Below the pieces are notes generated by a model. It saw nothing but the letters and a program-made list of their open reading frames with translations. It searched no databases and had not been told where the DNA came from. Positions 1-18,578 of a DNA stretch of 64,000 bases are shown piece by piece. The translations under genes were made by a program, and so were the position numbers. Numbering within the stretch: the stretch's first letter is position 1; every line of letters begins with the position of its first letter. The stretch is from the NCBI RefSeq assembly GCF_040954835.1, contig NC_090698.1, forward strand, positions 5,454,501 to 5,518,500. The letters run 5' to 3'. This DNA comes from Lepisosteus oculatus (lineage: Eukaryota; Chordata; Actinopteri; Semionotiformes; Lepisosteidae).

Positions 1-1465
1 AAGCTCTGAATTCAAGAGAATAACATTATTATTATTATTATTATTATTATCATTATTATTAATAATAATATTTCAAGTATATGCTGCAGTATATGTTGAA
101 TATTATCATGTCGATACAAAAGGATGCAAAGTCAATTTGTAAATCCTCCTTACAACTGTAATAACACTCTGTGATGCCTGACAGTGTAATTCATAAAGTG
201 ATTAGCCAGTGCCTTGCTTATGATGCCTTTTAATAAAACCCTGAACTAAATAATCCTCTGACAGAGACTGAAATATTTCAGATTCATGTCAGGGAAAGGG
301 AGTTGTGTAGGATGAGAAGCTGAGTTGACTCAGGGGTGTGAGTCTGGTTAAGCTTTTCTGTGGAAACAACTGGGCTGTTGCCATTTAACTAATCAGTCAG
401 TCGATAAAAAAAAGTGCTTTTCTTCAGGCTGCAGTCGTGAGAGAGCTTGGTGTGAAGGGCGGGTGATATATTTAACCAAGCTCTTTGAAGAAGGGTTGTG
501 TGTCCCTTTACTTTTTTTTAACCATTCTGATGGTCTGTCTTTACTTTGTGATGTAGTCCAGGGTCTAATCCAGTAAAAATCAATGCTGCTCGCCAGTCAA
601 TATCCACGTCCCAGTTACAACCAGAACCTCCCAGACATTGAGAAGCTCCCCAGTGGCTGTGCTGGGAAACCTCATTCTAAAAGCAATCCAGTTTATTTAT
701 AAATCCTTTAACAGAATTTATCTAGAGGTCTGGCTTTCAGAAAGGCAGATATATTTCAGTGATGCCTGGAACGGACTGTGGAAGCCAGGAAGACAAATTA
801 CAGGGAGAGTGATATTTCTTTATACAGATGGCCTAAATTGTAGGGGGATACCAGCATGGAGTGCTTCAAGCCTCCTTGTGCATTTTCACATGTCAAGTGG
901 GAAACAAAATTGCAGGTTACACACCCTACTGCCTTCGTATTATCCTTACATTTTTTCAATCCAAAGTATTTTTGGTTTTGCTTTAGAGGCAAATTTGTTC
1001 CTTTTAAATCAAGGTTTGAGTGAGTATAAGTCTTAGAAGGTCTTCTGTTTATTTCCTGGTCTTCCTGAATGATGGATTTGTCAGTCTGCTGTAAAAAACA
1101 TGTATTTTTATTGTCCTTCTGCTGCTGTGGCAAGCTGTTTAAGTACTTTTTCATGTCCGTATTTTATGATCTCTTTGATATCATGGGTATCGCACACAGA
1201 ATTGGTGAGATCATGGGTATCGCACACAGAATCGGGGAGATCATGGGTATCGCACACAGAATCGGTGAGATCATGGGTATCGCACACAGAATCGGGGAGA
1301 TCATGGGTATCGCACACAGAATCGGGGAGATCATGGGTATCGCACACAGAATCGGCGAGCTCATGGGTATCGCACACAGAATCGGCGAGCTCATGGGTAT
1401 CGCACACAGAATCGGCGAGATCCGTGAGCAGTGGGCTCAGTCTCCCCCCGCTTGGTGCCTTGCAG
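1..1465 (+). other. pak4: pak4 intron (partial), upstream of first visible exon
   Basis: Non-coding sequence. It begins with an ATT-type microsatellite near 26-70, which could be the tail of a SINE lying mostly outside the window, and ends with the 30-bp minisatellite and the polypyrimidine tract of the acceptor. I see no exon in between. Confidence 0.75.
1181..1420 (+). repeat. 30-bp minisatellite, 8 units
   Basis: Eight head-to-tail 30-bp units each start with 'tcatgggtatcgcacacaga', followed by a variable 10 bases such as 'atcggggaga'. The 20-base part is identical in all eight units; differences are confined to about two positions of the other ten. The array lies in the pak4 intron, 45 bp before an exon acceptor. 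The unit length is a multiple of three and several frames stay open through the array. Confidence 0.97.
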
Positions 1466-8865
<7,400 letters not shown>

Positions 8866-9740
8866 GGGCACCGCGCACGGACACGCCTGCCTGCTTGTCC
8901 CGTCAGAGTGTCCCCCCCTGCCTGGGGGAGACGCCCCAAGTCTCGACACTGACACTACAGACAGGCCGCCGCCCTGCTGCACGCCCTCAGGACTGGGCGT
9001 CCCTCCTCCCGGCTCCCCCCTTCACTACCGAGGAACCACGCAGGCCGCCAAGTGCAGAGGAGACAAGGATGGGAGCAGCCTTGACCCCCTGAAGTATCTC
9101 TGACTTTCTCACTGATTTTGTAGGGCCGGGTTAGATGTGTTTTTTAAATTCTCCGCTGGCAGCAGCGGTCTGCCTCACACTACTACGGAGCTATTTATGA
9201 CGGACCTTTGCGGCACACGGAGACCTGAGTCCGTGCTGCCGCTTCTCTGAGCTTGGACAATTGCAACACGAAAATGTTTTTTTCTTCTTCTTCTTCTGCT
9301 AAAAACAAAAATCACATCGCATTGCGTTTTGTGCTGGCCTTCCACCACAAGAAAGGGCAACTGGAAACTTATTAGATTTTTTTCCCCCCATTTGCCTGGT
9401 GAGAACTTATTGGTGGTGAAGCAGGATTTCGAGTCATTCCCGACTGGGAGGGCACAGCAAATCCAGGTCCTTTTCCCACCCCACTCTTCTTCCGGAAAAC
9501 TGGATACTTCCTCATTTTTAAAAGAAATTCTTTGCAACACTACTGTTCACTCAGAGGGAAAAACCACCATCGATACACAACAAGATACTACTGAAGAAGG
9601 ACCGCGATTTGATATATATATATAAACTTTTAGAAATAGTGTTTGTGTTAAGGACACTAAAGCAAAGATCAACACTGGAATTGTTTTGTTTTTTTATATG
9701 AATATTATAAATATATTAAATTCTATATCGTTTTTGACTA
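8866..9740 (+). other. pak4: pak4 3' untranslated region (candidate)
   Basis: The sequence after the TGA becomes progressively AT-rich. The first plausible polyadenylation hexamer is ATTAAA at 9715-9720, followed by a T-rich stretch. A canonical AATAAA at 10584-10589 would give a longer 3' UTR. The true end cannot be chosen without transcript data. Confidence 0.45.
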
Positions 9741-12700
9741 CAACGATGGGCTGTTTTAAGCACTGTAGAGAGGCTACAGTTTTTTTAAGAGTGTCGCACT
9801 CAGAGTAGACAGTCTAGAATATTTTTAATGACATGACAGAAAACGTTTCCTTTCGAATTGATGCATGTAGATTTGTTTTGTGGTTTTCTTTCTAAGACGG
9901 GGGGGCATTGAGAGGCTGGGATTTAGCTCTTTCTCATTGTTTTTTTTTATCATTGTAATGTGTTGCTTTGGATTTTCAACTATTTCTTTATTTCATTGGG
10001 TTCTGAACGACTGGACTGCTGGGGTACATTGAAACACACAATGCTGGAGAAAGCAGAAGCCAGGGAAAGGGGGAGGGGGACTGTTTGAATGTAAATCTGA
10101 GCCGACTATCACTGTTTCCTAAGAGTTACCATTACTGAATGCAGATGTGAATGTGTGTTGTTAACTTCTCACGTATAACCACTCCAGGGGCCTGAATTGC
10201 TTAGCTGAGTTGTGGGTCTCAGTCTGGCAGCCCAGCAATGAAATTTGATTTCTGTCGTAGCATTCAAAACTGGCAGGAGTTCACACTTTTTTTTTCCTCT
10301 TTCTTTACTCGTAAAATTCACGGTGGGTGCTTTAGAGCAAGATAACCTTGACTCCGTGCAGACAGCTTCAATACAGAGTCATGCACTCCTGTCTGCCAGT
10401 GCTGCTTCTGACCACAGGCGTGACCACGACGAGCCTCGGCGCTTCCCGAAAAGCGCTCATGCTTTGGTAAATTAGTTTGCTTTGGTGCAGAGGTGTGAAT
10501 TCATGTTGTGTGGAGACGTATTCCACTCCTACGCCGACGCAGCCACAGACAATCTCAGGCCAGGCTCTCACGCGCTGATCTCAAATAAAGGCCAAAACTT
10601 CACACCAGGGCGCCCAACAAACAACTGGCACTACCACCTGTGCACCCGTGCTCCGTCGATGGCTTGTGCACAGACACGCTCGCCAACGAGAGAGGGGGCG
10701 CGTGTTCCTGCACCGGCAGGCATGGGTGCAGACCCACACGGACGTGCCCTGGTGGAGATGCACACTGTGCACGCTCCCATAGCTCTCTGGTCTCTCTTTG
10801 CGTGGAGTCCCAGGCAATAAGCAAAGGCTCCACTAAGAAGAGGAGAACAGGGAAATGACGCAAACCAGTCCAGCCTGAAATGGATCAGACTGCTGTGCAC
10901 TGGGAGACTGATCACCAGCTCGGCGCTCTTCACGAACACTACTTTCGACACGCACTAGAACACGCCAGCTGCTTTGTGCGTTAAGGGTCAGGGTGGCCCT
11001 TTCTGGCAACACTACAGACACTCGCTGTATTCCTGACGTGCCACTGCTTCACTGAAGAGAGGAAGGATCATTGTTCTCCAGTTTTTCCTTTCCAGTAACT
11101 GTCAGTCGCCCTGAGAGGCTATGACACTCAAACACTATCGAAACTGCCTTTTAAAAGAAAAGACTTTTTAGAAGAAAGTATTTTTTTTCTAAATGTATGC
11201 TTGGGGAAAAATGCCTTTTTTTTACTGTGCCAACTTTACTCTGATTTGTTGCCTCAAGGTTCAATTAGAATTTTATCTTCAAATGCGTCTGTGGGGCTTA
11301 GGAATTTAATTACAGTATTAGTAATTTCAGACTTTGTTTTTTGGGGGCAATGGGTAAAAGAATTTCTAAATGTGGACCCGTGGACTCCCAAGACCTTGTT
11401 TTTGTTATACAGTTGTTACGCTTTTTCAGTCGAGCCGTTTATTCCAGTAACCCCTGGGAAGAAAACCCCTGGAAACTACGTTGTTCATGATCCAAAATTC
11501 AGACCTTCATGAAAATTGAGCAGTATTTCAATCAAACCTACGGGTGAATGAGTCTCTGCTGCAGCACAATGAAAACATTCAGCACATTCTATTGTAACGC
11601 TTTCTCAGCTGGATGAACATGGACCTATAAAACTACATTCCCTCTGGTTGCTCACTCAAGGGACCAATTAGCCGTGCATCACTGTCCTGGTTTGTCTAGT
11701 TGGTGAGTGTTGGCACATCTCATCTTATAGTTCTCAGCTCAACGCCTTGAGGTAAAAACTGTGATTGGATTGCTAAGAAGTGCTCCTTTTTTAAAAAGAT
11801 TTTTGTTGGAGGTGGGGTGGTAAACCTCTTTATTGGGAAGTGACCTTTAAATTGTCTTAGTGGCAGACATTGAAGGGTGTATTCTGAATTAACGGAAATG
11901 GGTTTTGGAGTCGGGGTCCGTTTATGTCCGACTCCTGACTGTTCTTGGGGAAAGAGAGACACTCAAAGAGCTGACATTCTCCATAGGCCAGTACTTCATA
12001 GGCAGTCTTACCATTGACGCACATGTGCTTTCTGCTGTGTCACCAGTAGAACTTTATGGAGCTGACACTAACACTGCTGCTAGTGGCTGTAGCCCAGGCG
12101 GAAGCATGGGGTGATGCCACTGCGTTTGCAGCTGTGCCTGTTTTAATGGAGCAGGTGGCTGTATTTCATAGTCATAGTGGCAACTTGACAAAGTCCACTC
12201 ATTAGAAACACTTGCTCTGGATTGGCAGTGGCCCTATAGATTCGCTAAGATTAGCAGGGCTACTTTACTTGTGCACACAGATCCAACAAATTGGTGACTG
12301 CACAGCGAAGTATAACTAGTTAGTAGAATATTTAATTTAAAGGACAGAAATGCTGAGCAATGCCTTTTGACGTATCTTGAAAAGAACTTTTCAGCAGCAC
12401 TGGGAGCATAGCCGTTGGTAGGAATGCTTTTTAAAACTCTTTTTTCAAGCGAAGCATGCAGTGTCACAAATGCACGTGGTTAAAAATCTGTCTTGTGTAG
12501 CTTTACTGTTGTTCCCTCCCCCCCCCAACCCCCCAGTTTGCATTTTGCTGTCACTCTTGTCTGATTTACAAAACTGCAGATTGGATACAAGAAACTGCAG
12601 AGGTCTGTGGGGCAATATCCAGGAACAGTGTGAGTGACAATAACAACACCTTTTCATGCCCACACAGATAACTCCAGCCTTCCCCTTTGTCATTGTTGGA

Positions 12701-15700
12701 GACGTGCCCAACAATATGATACATGATGACATTTAATTCATTGCCTGCCGTAGTTGAGTGACATGCCTGAGGAACGATAACAGAATGATTTGCATAAGCC
12801 AAGAGCCTTGGTATTGGGGATTATATGTGTACCCGTCTTAAAGATGCTCGTTTCATCCGCGTTTTAGTTCTGGAACAAAACCTCACGTTGAGCCGTCTTC
12901 ATTTTCCATCACACCTCAGGGCTGCAGGGGTCGACCATCACAGCTCTCACACGCAGACAGTGACAACTACTGGGACATGTTTATGTCAAATGGAACGTGG
13001 TGCATTTGGAACTCTTTTGCATTGTCTTCTTTCCCGGGCTCTAGTGCAGCAGTATTGTGGATTTTCAGACTGTGTGCGTGCTCGAGAGTGTGGGGTGTGT
13101 GCGTGTGAAGAGGGGTGGGGGGTGGGGGGACATGTTTTATTTGACTTTAATGGTTCTTTCCTGAATGAATTTCCTCTGTTATAGATAAAAGGAAAAAAAT
13201 GAAGAAAAACCCTTTGCATAATGCAGATTTTAAATAGTTTTGCAAATACATTTTTTAAAAAATATGTAGTTTCTGTGTGAAATTAATGTTTGGACTTTTT
13301 TCTGTATTGTCTTCATGTGTGCACACATGTGCATAAGAACACAGCCCTAAGGCTTCCATTGCGTAGCGGTGCGATTGAGGTTTTACCAACTGTAGGCTCT
13401 TGTGTGTAAGTCAACAGCAGACATGGAGGATTTCATGTCTTCTCCTTTTTTCTGAATTTGTTAAGGACGGATGTGGTTTTTTCAGCCCTGCTGCCCTCCT
13501 AGCAGTTAACTGGGGATGCTATTGAACTCTGCACTGGAAGAGGGCAGGTCTGAGCAGGAATAGGTGTCCTCCGATGTCCCTGTTTGCCCTCTCTCCCTTA
13601 GTTCTTTGTTGACGAAGGGAGGCAGAGCTCTGGGCCTAGAAGGCCATTGTAGATTTTTTTTTCCCGAGCTCTTGAGGGAAGGCTTTTTGTCCAGTCATTT
13701 CTTCAAGCATCCCAAGAAATTGCCTACAGCCCACAGGCACAAGTGTTGGAGCTCATGGCTTCCTGATTGCTGCCCTGAGTGCCCAGACCTTAGTTTACAC
13801 ACCCGTCCTGGTGTCCTGAGTTTCACCGCTAGTCCTCCGGACTGGCTAGGGCACAAACGAAGCTTTCAGGGATGGGACGCCCTGCCCGTCTAGTTTGGGA
13901 CCACCAACGTGACGAGGCCTGGACCCACTCTGGGAGCACAGGGACAGTGGGGGACAGTGGGGAAGTGGGGAAGGGATCCCCAGACCCTCTGGCAGCTCTG
14001 CAGCTCAGTGCAGGAGCTGTGGCTCATCTCTTAGGGCCTAGACACTGGTGCACAGACATACAGCGGGTTTCAGGTGAAAGAGCCTGGTTTGAGAAAGCTG
14101 GTTACAGATGACGAGCAGTGACCAGGGGATCTGCCTTCATCAGAAGTCTTTTCAGCTTTCTATTACTTTCATTTTCTTTCCAGCTCTGGTGTCACGACCA
14201 GAGGTTCGGATTGAAAATAGATGGAGAGGAATCTGAGCTTAACCAGCTGCCGAATGTAGTTTAGAGTGTTAAATACGTAGAAGACTTAAGCGCCTTTCTG
14301 TACTGTATATGTGTGCTGAGGACCAACTCCTTGGACAAAATGTGATGGGCTTATCCCAAGTCGGTGAAGTCACAACTGGACTTGTACCAGTATCCCCAGT
14401 CGCCACCTCGCAGGGCTTCAGCTTGAGGTGTTGAAAAATGACACAGCACTGAAGCCACAACATCCTCTCCTGTCTTTAACTTCCTTGACACAACAGACTT
14501 CAAAACCGCCAAAACTCTTAAAAACTTTTTGAAGTAACTCTTTAAATACAGCTGAAGTTGAACAGTCTAAAAAAACAGTTCGATTTAAGTTCAGCTGTTT
14601 TTTAACAAGTTCTACACTTCGTTAATCTGGAATTGGTTATAACACCTTCCGTATTTCCCATTCTTGATAATCATCGACGTTGATGAAATGTGATATGTCA
14701 GCTGTTAAAAGGTATGGGGCGTTGAAAAGTGAATAAGACTGCCTTGTCCTCTCGTCTCTCCTTGTCTTATTGTGGTCGCTATAGTGATCATCCGTGATCC
14801 TACCAGTTTATGAGAGAAGCAAACTGGAATATTCCAGCTGTGCGCCGAGATGAATCGAGACCCACACGCCCGCAGCTCTGGTGAAATAAGGAAATGACTC
14901 CGAAAGCAGAAGTCGTGGCTCGACAGCAGTCGGGAACCGAAAGTTGGCTACTGGGCGATTGAGTTGAGAAAGATCCCTCCCGGAGTGTTCATCCGGCGCG
15001 TCTCATCCGCACTCGGATTATCGCGAGTAAAACAAACGCACGGCCTCTGTGCGCTTGTTTTAAACTGCCCGAGTCGCAATTCCAGATTCACGGACGATCT
15101 TACATGAATTCCTTATAACCTGCTACCTTTCCGCCGGGGGTTCAACACAGCTCAGGGGGTAAAGACACTTGCGGAGACGGGACAGTGCGCCGCTCCGGAC
15201 TGAGTTTTACACCCGTGCCCATCAGACAAAAATAAATCACGAAATAATGCTTGTGTAGTTTTTTTTGTGTAAGAGAACTCAAGAATATAGGTCAAAGTGT
15301 GGGGGGTGTAGGTTATTAGTCTTCCGAGGAACCTCTCGATTTCACACAACTGACGCAGCGTGGGACTGACACCTTTCGTATACATATTGCGCTCTCGGGT
15401 TAGAAAATTTTCTAACCTTAGAAAGTTTTGCTAAACGTTTCTCGTCTGAGTCATTCGCTGTTGAAGTCTCGGCTCAAAACGGAGCTATTACAGAAACGCA
15501 CCTTTTTCCACCGCAGAAAATGAACACAGACCCGGTGTTTTATTTTATTTTTTTGCGTGCATGGTAAAAACCCCAACCCCAATTCGCAAGAAGCGCACTC
15601 GGACGCTTTTAAACAGCGGGAACGGCCCACGATACGAGCCAGGCACGAGCGCATCAGCTGGAGCAAAAACGTACTCGAGTCTCGGCTGCCACGTAGGGAG

Positions 15701-15800
15701 GAAGCGGGCAAAGGAGACCGCCGCTGCCATCAGGGCAGAAGCGGGGGCGCCGACGTATTTATCTATCAAAGCTGTTCTGCAAAGCGGCCAGACTTCCCGA
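9741..15800. other. Intergenic region between pak4 and the SUSD6-like gene
   Basis: I find no supported gene here. The open frames are short, without family resemblance or splice context. Part of it may be an extended pak4 3' UTR (AATAAA at 10584-10589). From about 14850 the sequence turns CpG-richer towards the next promoter. Confidence 0.6.
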
Positions 15801-15818
15801 ACGCCACGGCCCCACCGC

Positions 15819-15905
15819 GGGGCGGGGACTGTGACGTCAGAGGTGTGCGGGAGCCCGGAGCTCGAGGCACAGTTAAAAGTCCCGGCCCGCAGCAGCTCGC
15901 GCCTG
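15819..15905 (+). promoter_or_regulatory. Promoter of the SUSD6-like gene: GC box, CRE and TATA-like box
   Basis: A GC box 'ggggcggggac' at about 15819-15829 is followed by a perfect 8-bp cAMP response element TGACGTCA at 15832-15839. About 35 bp further on lies a TATA-like TTAAAAG at 15873-15879. This order and spacing predict a start near 15900-15910. The sequence between there and the donor at 16098 contains no ATG, as fits a non-coding first exon. Confidence 0.6.
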
Positions 15906-16097
15906 GGACCGGCAGACGGCTTCATCTCCGGACGGCGCGCACCTCAAGATTTTGTTGGAAAAATAACAAATATTCTGGCACTTATCCTATACCGAAAGGA
16001 GTGTGTGTGTGTGGTGGTTGGTTGACGCCGGGAATTGTTCCTCGTTTCTGTATAGCAGCTTTTTTTTTAATAACGAACCTTCTTGTAGAAGCTATAG
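15905..16097 (+). other. Non-coding first exon of the SUSD6-like gene (inferred)
   Basis: The exon would end at '...gctatag' before a near-perfect donor 'gtgagta' at 16098. It lacks an ATG and would splice to 18475, ten bases before the start codon. The left edge is only estimated from the TATA-like box. Confidence 0.5.
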
Positions 16098-18484
16098 GTG
16101 AGTATTGTACCGTTTTGTTTTAGATTAATTAAAAAATATATCCAGGCTTTGTATTCTGGTTGTTAAATATCTCCCGATGTTGGTCGCTTTGATGTAAAGT
16201 AACTGACCGAGGTGCGTTTCCCTGTTAAAGGGTTAGAAAGTTTGTGGGTTTTTGTTTAATGACGACAGTAAGCCTCACTCAAGACAGATGTAGCTATCAA
16301 AGCGACAGGCATGTCTGTCCACATGTAATAACTCTATTACAGCCTAAAACCGGTACACTTCGGTGAATGGGAAGGTAAACCTTAAAAATGCATTTGGTGT
16401 AAAACGGAGTAACGTCAACGGATTAGTTACTCCCGCGGGTCCGTGGAAGACGTGTTGAAACGTTTTTCCATCAATCTCTATCGCATGAGGTCAGGTTCCG
16501 GGTGTCACCCAGCTTTCCTGGAAAAGGAGGAACAGTGGTCACTTGCCGAAATTCGCAGGTCCAGTGTTGAGCAAGCCCCTTCTGTCACTGTGTTAAGATG
16601 TCAAGGGACTGTGCCCGTTTCCTCGAAACGGAGATACTTGCGAGTCGCGTTGGCCTTGCTCGGCTCGGCTGTTTGAGAGAGATGGGGTCAGTAAGTCAGC
16701 AGGGAAGGAGAGCAGATCGCACCTTGAGCTGACACGCATAGTTCTGCTGCTGCCGGGTTTTGCTCAGCTATCAGCCCAGCTACGCCGTCTCGCCTAGATG
16801 GACTCTAGCGCTGTGTGCATTATTGACAGCTTGTTTTTAAAGCTCCTCTCCTTTGGAGGGGGTGGAAATAAAAAGTTTCAGCTACACAATCTGCAATGGC
16901 AAATAAATAATTTCTTGATGGCCAGGCAGTTTCAGTTTGACTGCCTGAGCTTAGCAGCTGTTGCAGGCATCACATAACAAACCTTCATAAGGCTGGCAAT
17001 AGGGGATGTGTCTGAGTCATGTCTATTAAAAGCAATGTAACTGTGCATTGGCGCAGTTGATAGCAATATCTAGAGAATCAGTCAGTGAAAGTGCATGTGC
17101 TGGAAATATTATAATGGCCATGGCTGTATACAGTACATACAGTCCAGGGGGTTCCCCATCGCAATTGCTGCAGGGTCGGGGTGAAATGGGACGGGACGTG
17201 GTCCCCTATAGTTTTCGGGGGTGCTGAAGGAGACCCAGCTCAGTCCAGGGTTCGGAGAAAGCTTCTGACTCCTCTCGCCGTGAGGCAGGACTGGGAGGCA
17301 CTTTCTTTTCCAAAGAAAACTCCCAGTGGCTTTCGCCAGTGGCGAACCAGCGCTGCTTCCGAGCAGGGTGGCTCCCAGCCGGAGCTCCGGCTCACAGTTC
17401 CCACGCTTTTCCCTGAAGTGCTCTGGCTTTGCACACAAGACCCTGCCTGGTGTGCTCTGTGCTGTGCTGCACAGCTGTGCTGTGTTACTCCACTCCCCCC
17501 TGCGGTTTCCCCATGCTTGGCTGCACGGCGCTCAGCTGCAGTTTCCAGGGTGTGCCCCCATTTCTAGGCGCCCTGGCTTGTGGCAGTCGGGCAGCTTGCT
17601 TGTTGCTCTTCGCAAACCAGGAAAGCCCCTGCCCTTAGGTGTGGTGTTTGGGCAAAGACCCTTGAAAAACGCCAACACCAGAAAATGGTTCCCTCCAGTG
17701 CGTCAGTGGGAGGAGTTTAAAACGGGACTCGAGAAAGCAGCAGTGCAATGCAGTTGATTTGTCTGATTGACCTGGGAAGTGTTTGCTGTGGTTAATTCAT
17801 GCGACACAGACCTGTGAGAAAACAGTGCAGATCCAAACAGCTCAGGGGAAACCAGAGGAAAAGCTGACGGTGCATCTAGTCATACTGGGGCCTCTGCAGT
17901 CAGCTCCCCAAGGTGTCACTCTGTTCTCACACCCACTGGCTTCCAGCCTCCTGTCATGTGGTTCACAGCTGAGAAGGTGGGGACCGGCCCAGCCGCTCCA
18001 GCTCTGAGTGGTGCAGCCACCAGCTAGACAGAGCTGCCTTTGAAAGAGGCACAGATGTGGATATACTGTAACTTGTTTTCAAGGCTTCTGCTACAAGACA
18101 AAACACTCCTGGTTGAGTTTTAAAGGGATGTAAAGTCTACAGGTACAAAAGACAGAAACCAACTTAATCGTAGGCACACAGACAAGCTCAGTGGGGGGGG
18201 GGGGGAATTTTTGCTTTTGTACAATTTTGCAGAACAGCCTGCAGCTTGTGAAACTAGGAGTGCATGGAAGCTCAGTGCCGCAGGAGCGTTACTGTGAAGG
18301 CTGGCAGTACCAGTCGGTCTGGACTCCTCCAGCTGTGTTTGCGCGTGTCCGCGCACGCGGACCAGGCGGGGCCTGGGCTGGGCTGGACTCCGCTCTGCTC
18401 CGAGTAGAACATGACGCGCCAGGTGCCCCCTCCCCCAGCAGGTCCTGACGGGTCCCCTGTGTCTGTCTCTGCAGGGGAGTGTTG

Positions 18485-18578
18485 ATGTCCTACCCGGCGG
18501 TGTCCTCATGGCAGCGTGTGCGCTTCGCCCTGTGCAGCGCGGCCCTGGTGCTTGCCTGGCTACCGGATTCCACAGAAG
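18485..18578 (+). CDS. SUSD6-like exon 1 (coding): signal peptide
   Basis: The acceptor is 'ctgtctctgcag' ending at 18474, and the ATG lies at 18485-18487. It encodes MSYPAVSSWQRVRFALCSAA and LVLAWLPDSTE, and one base carries over before 'gtaccg'. The ATG is the first in the spliced message. Confidence 0.78.

Noticed and set aside
9741-15800. A further protein-coding gene between pak4 and the SUSD6-like gene
   Set aside because: None of the open frames shows family resemblance, exon chains or codon bias.
15557-16123. 188-codon open frame over the CpG-rich region
   Set aside because: It overlaps the CRE/TATA-like promoter and first exon of the SUSD6-like gene, and no family is recognisable. 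CpG-rich DNA is poor in stop codons.
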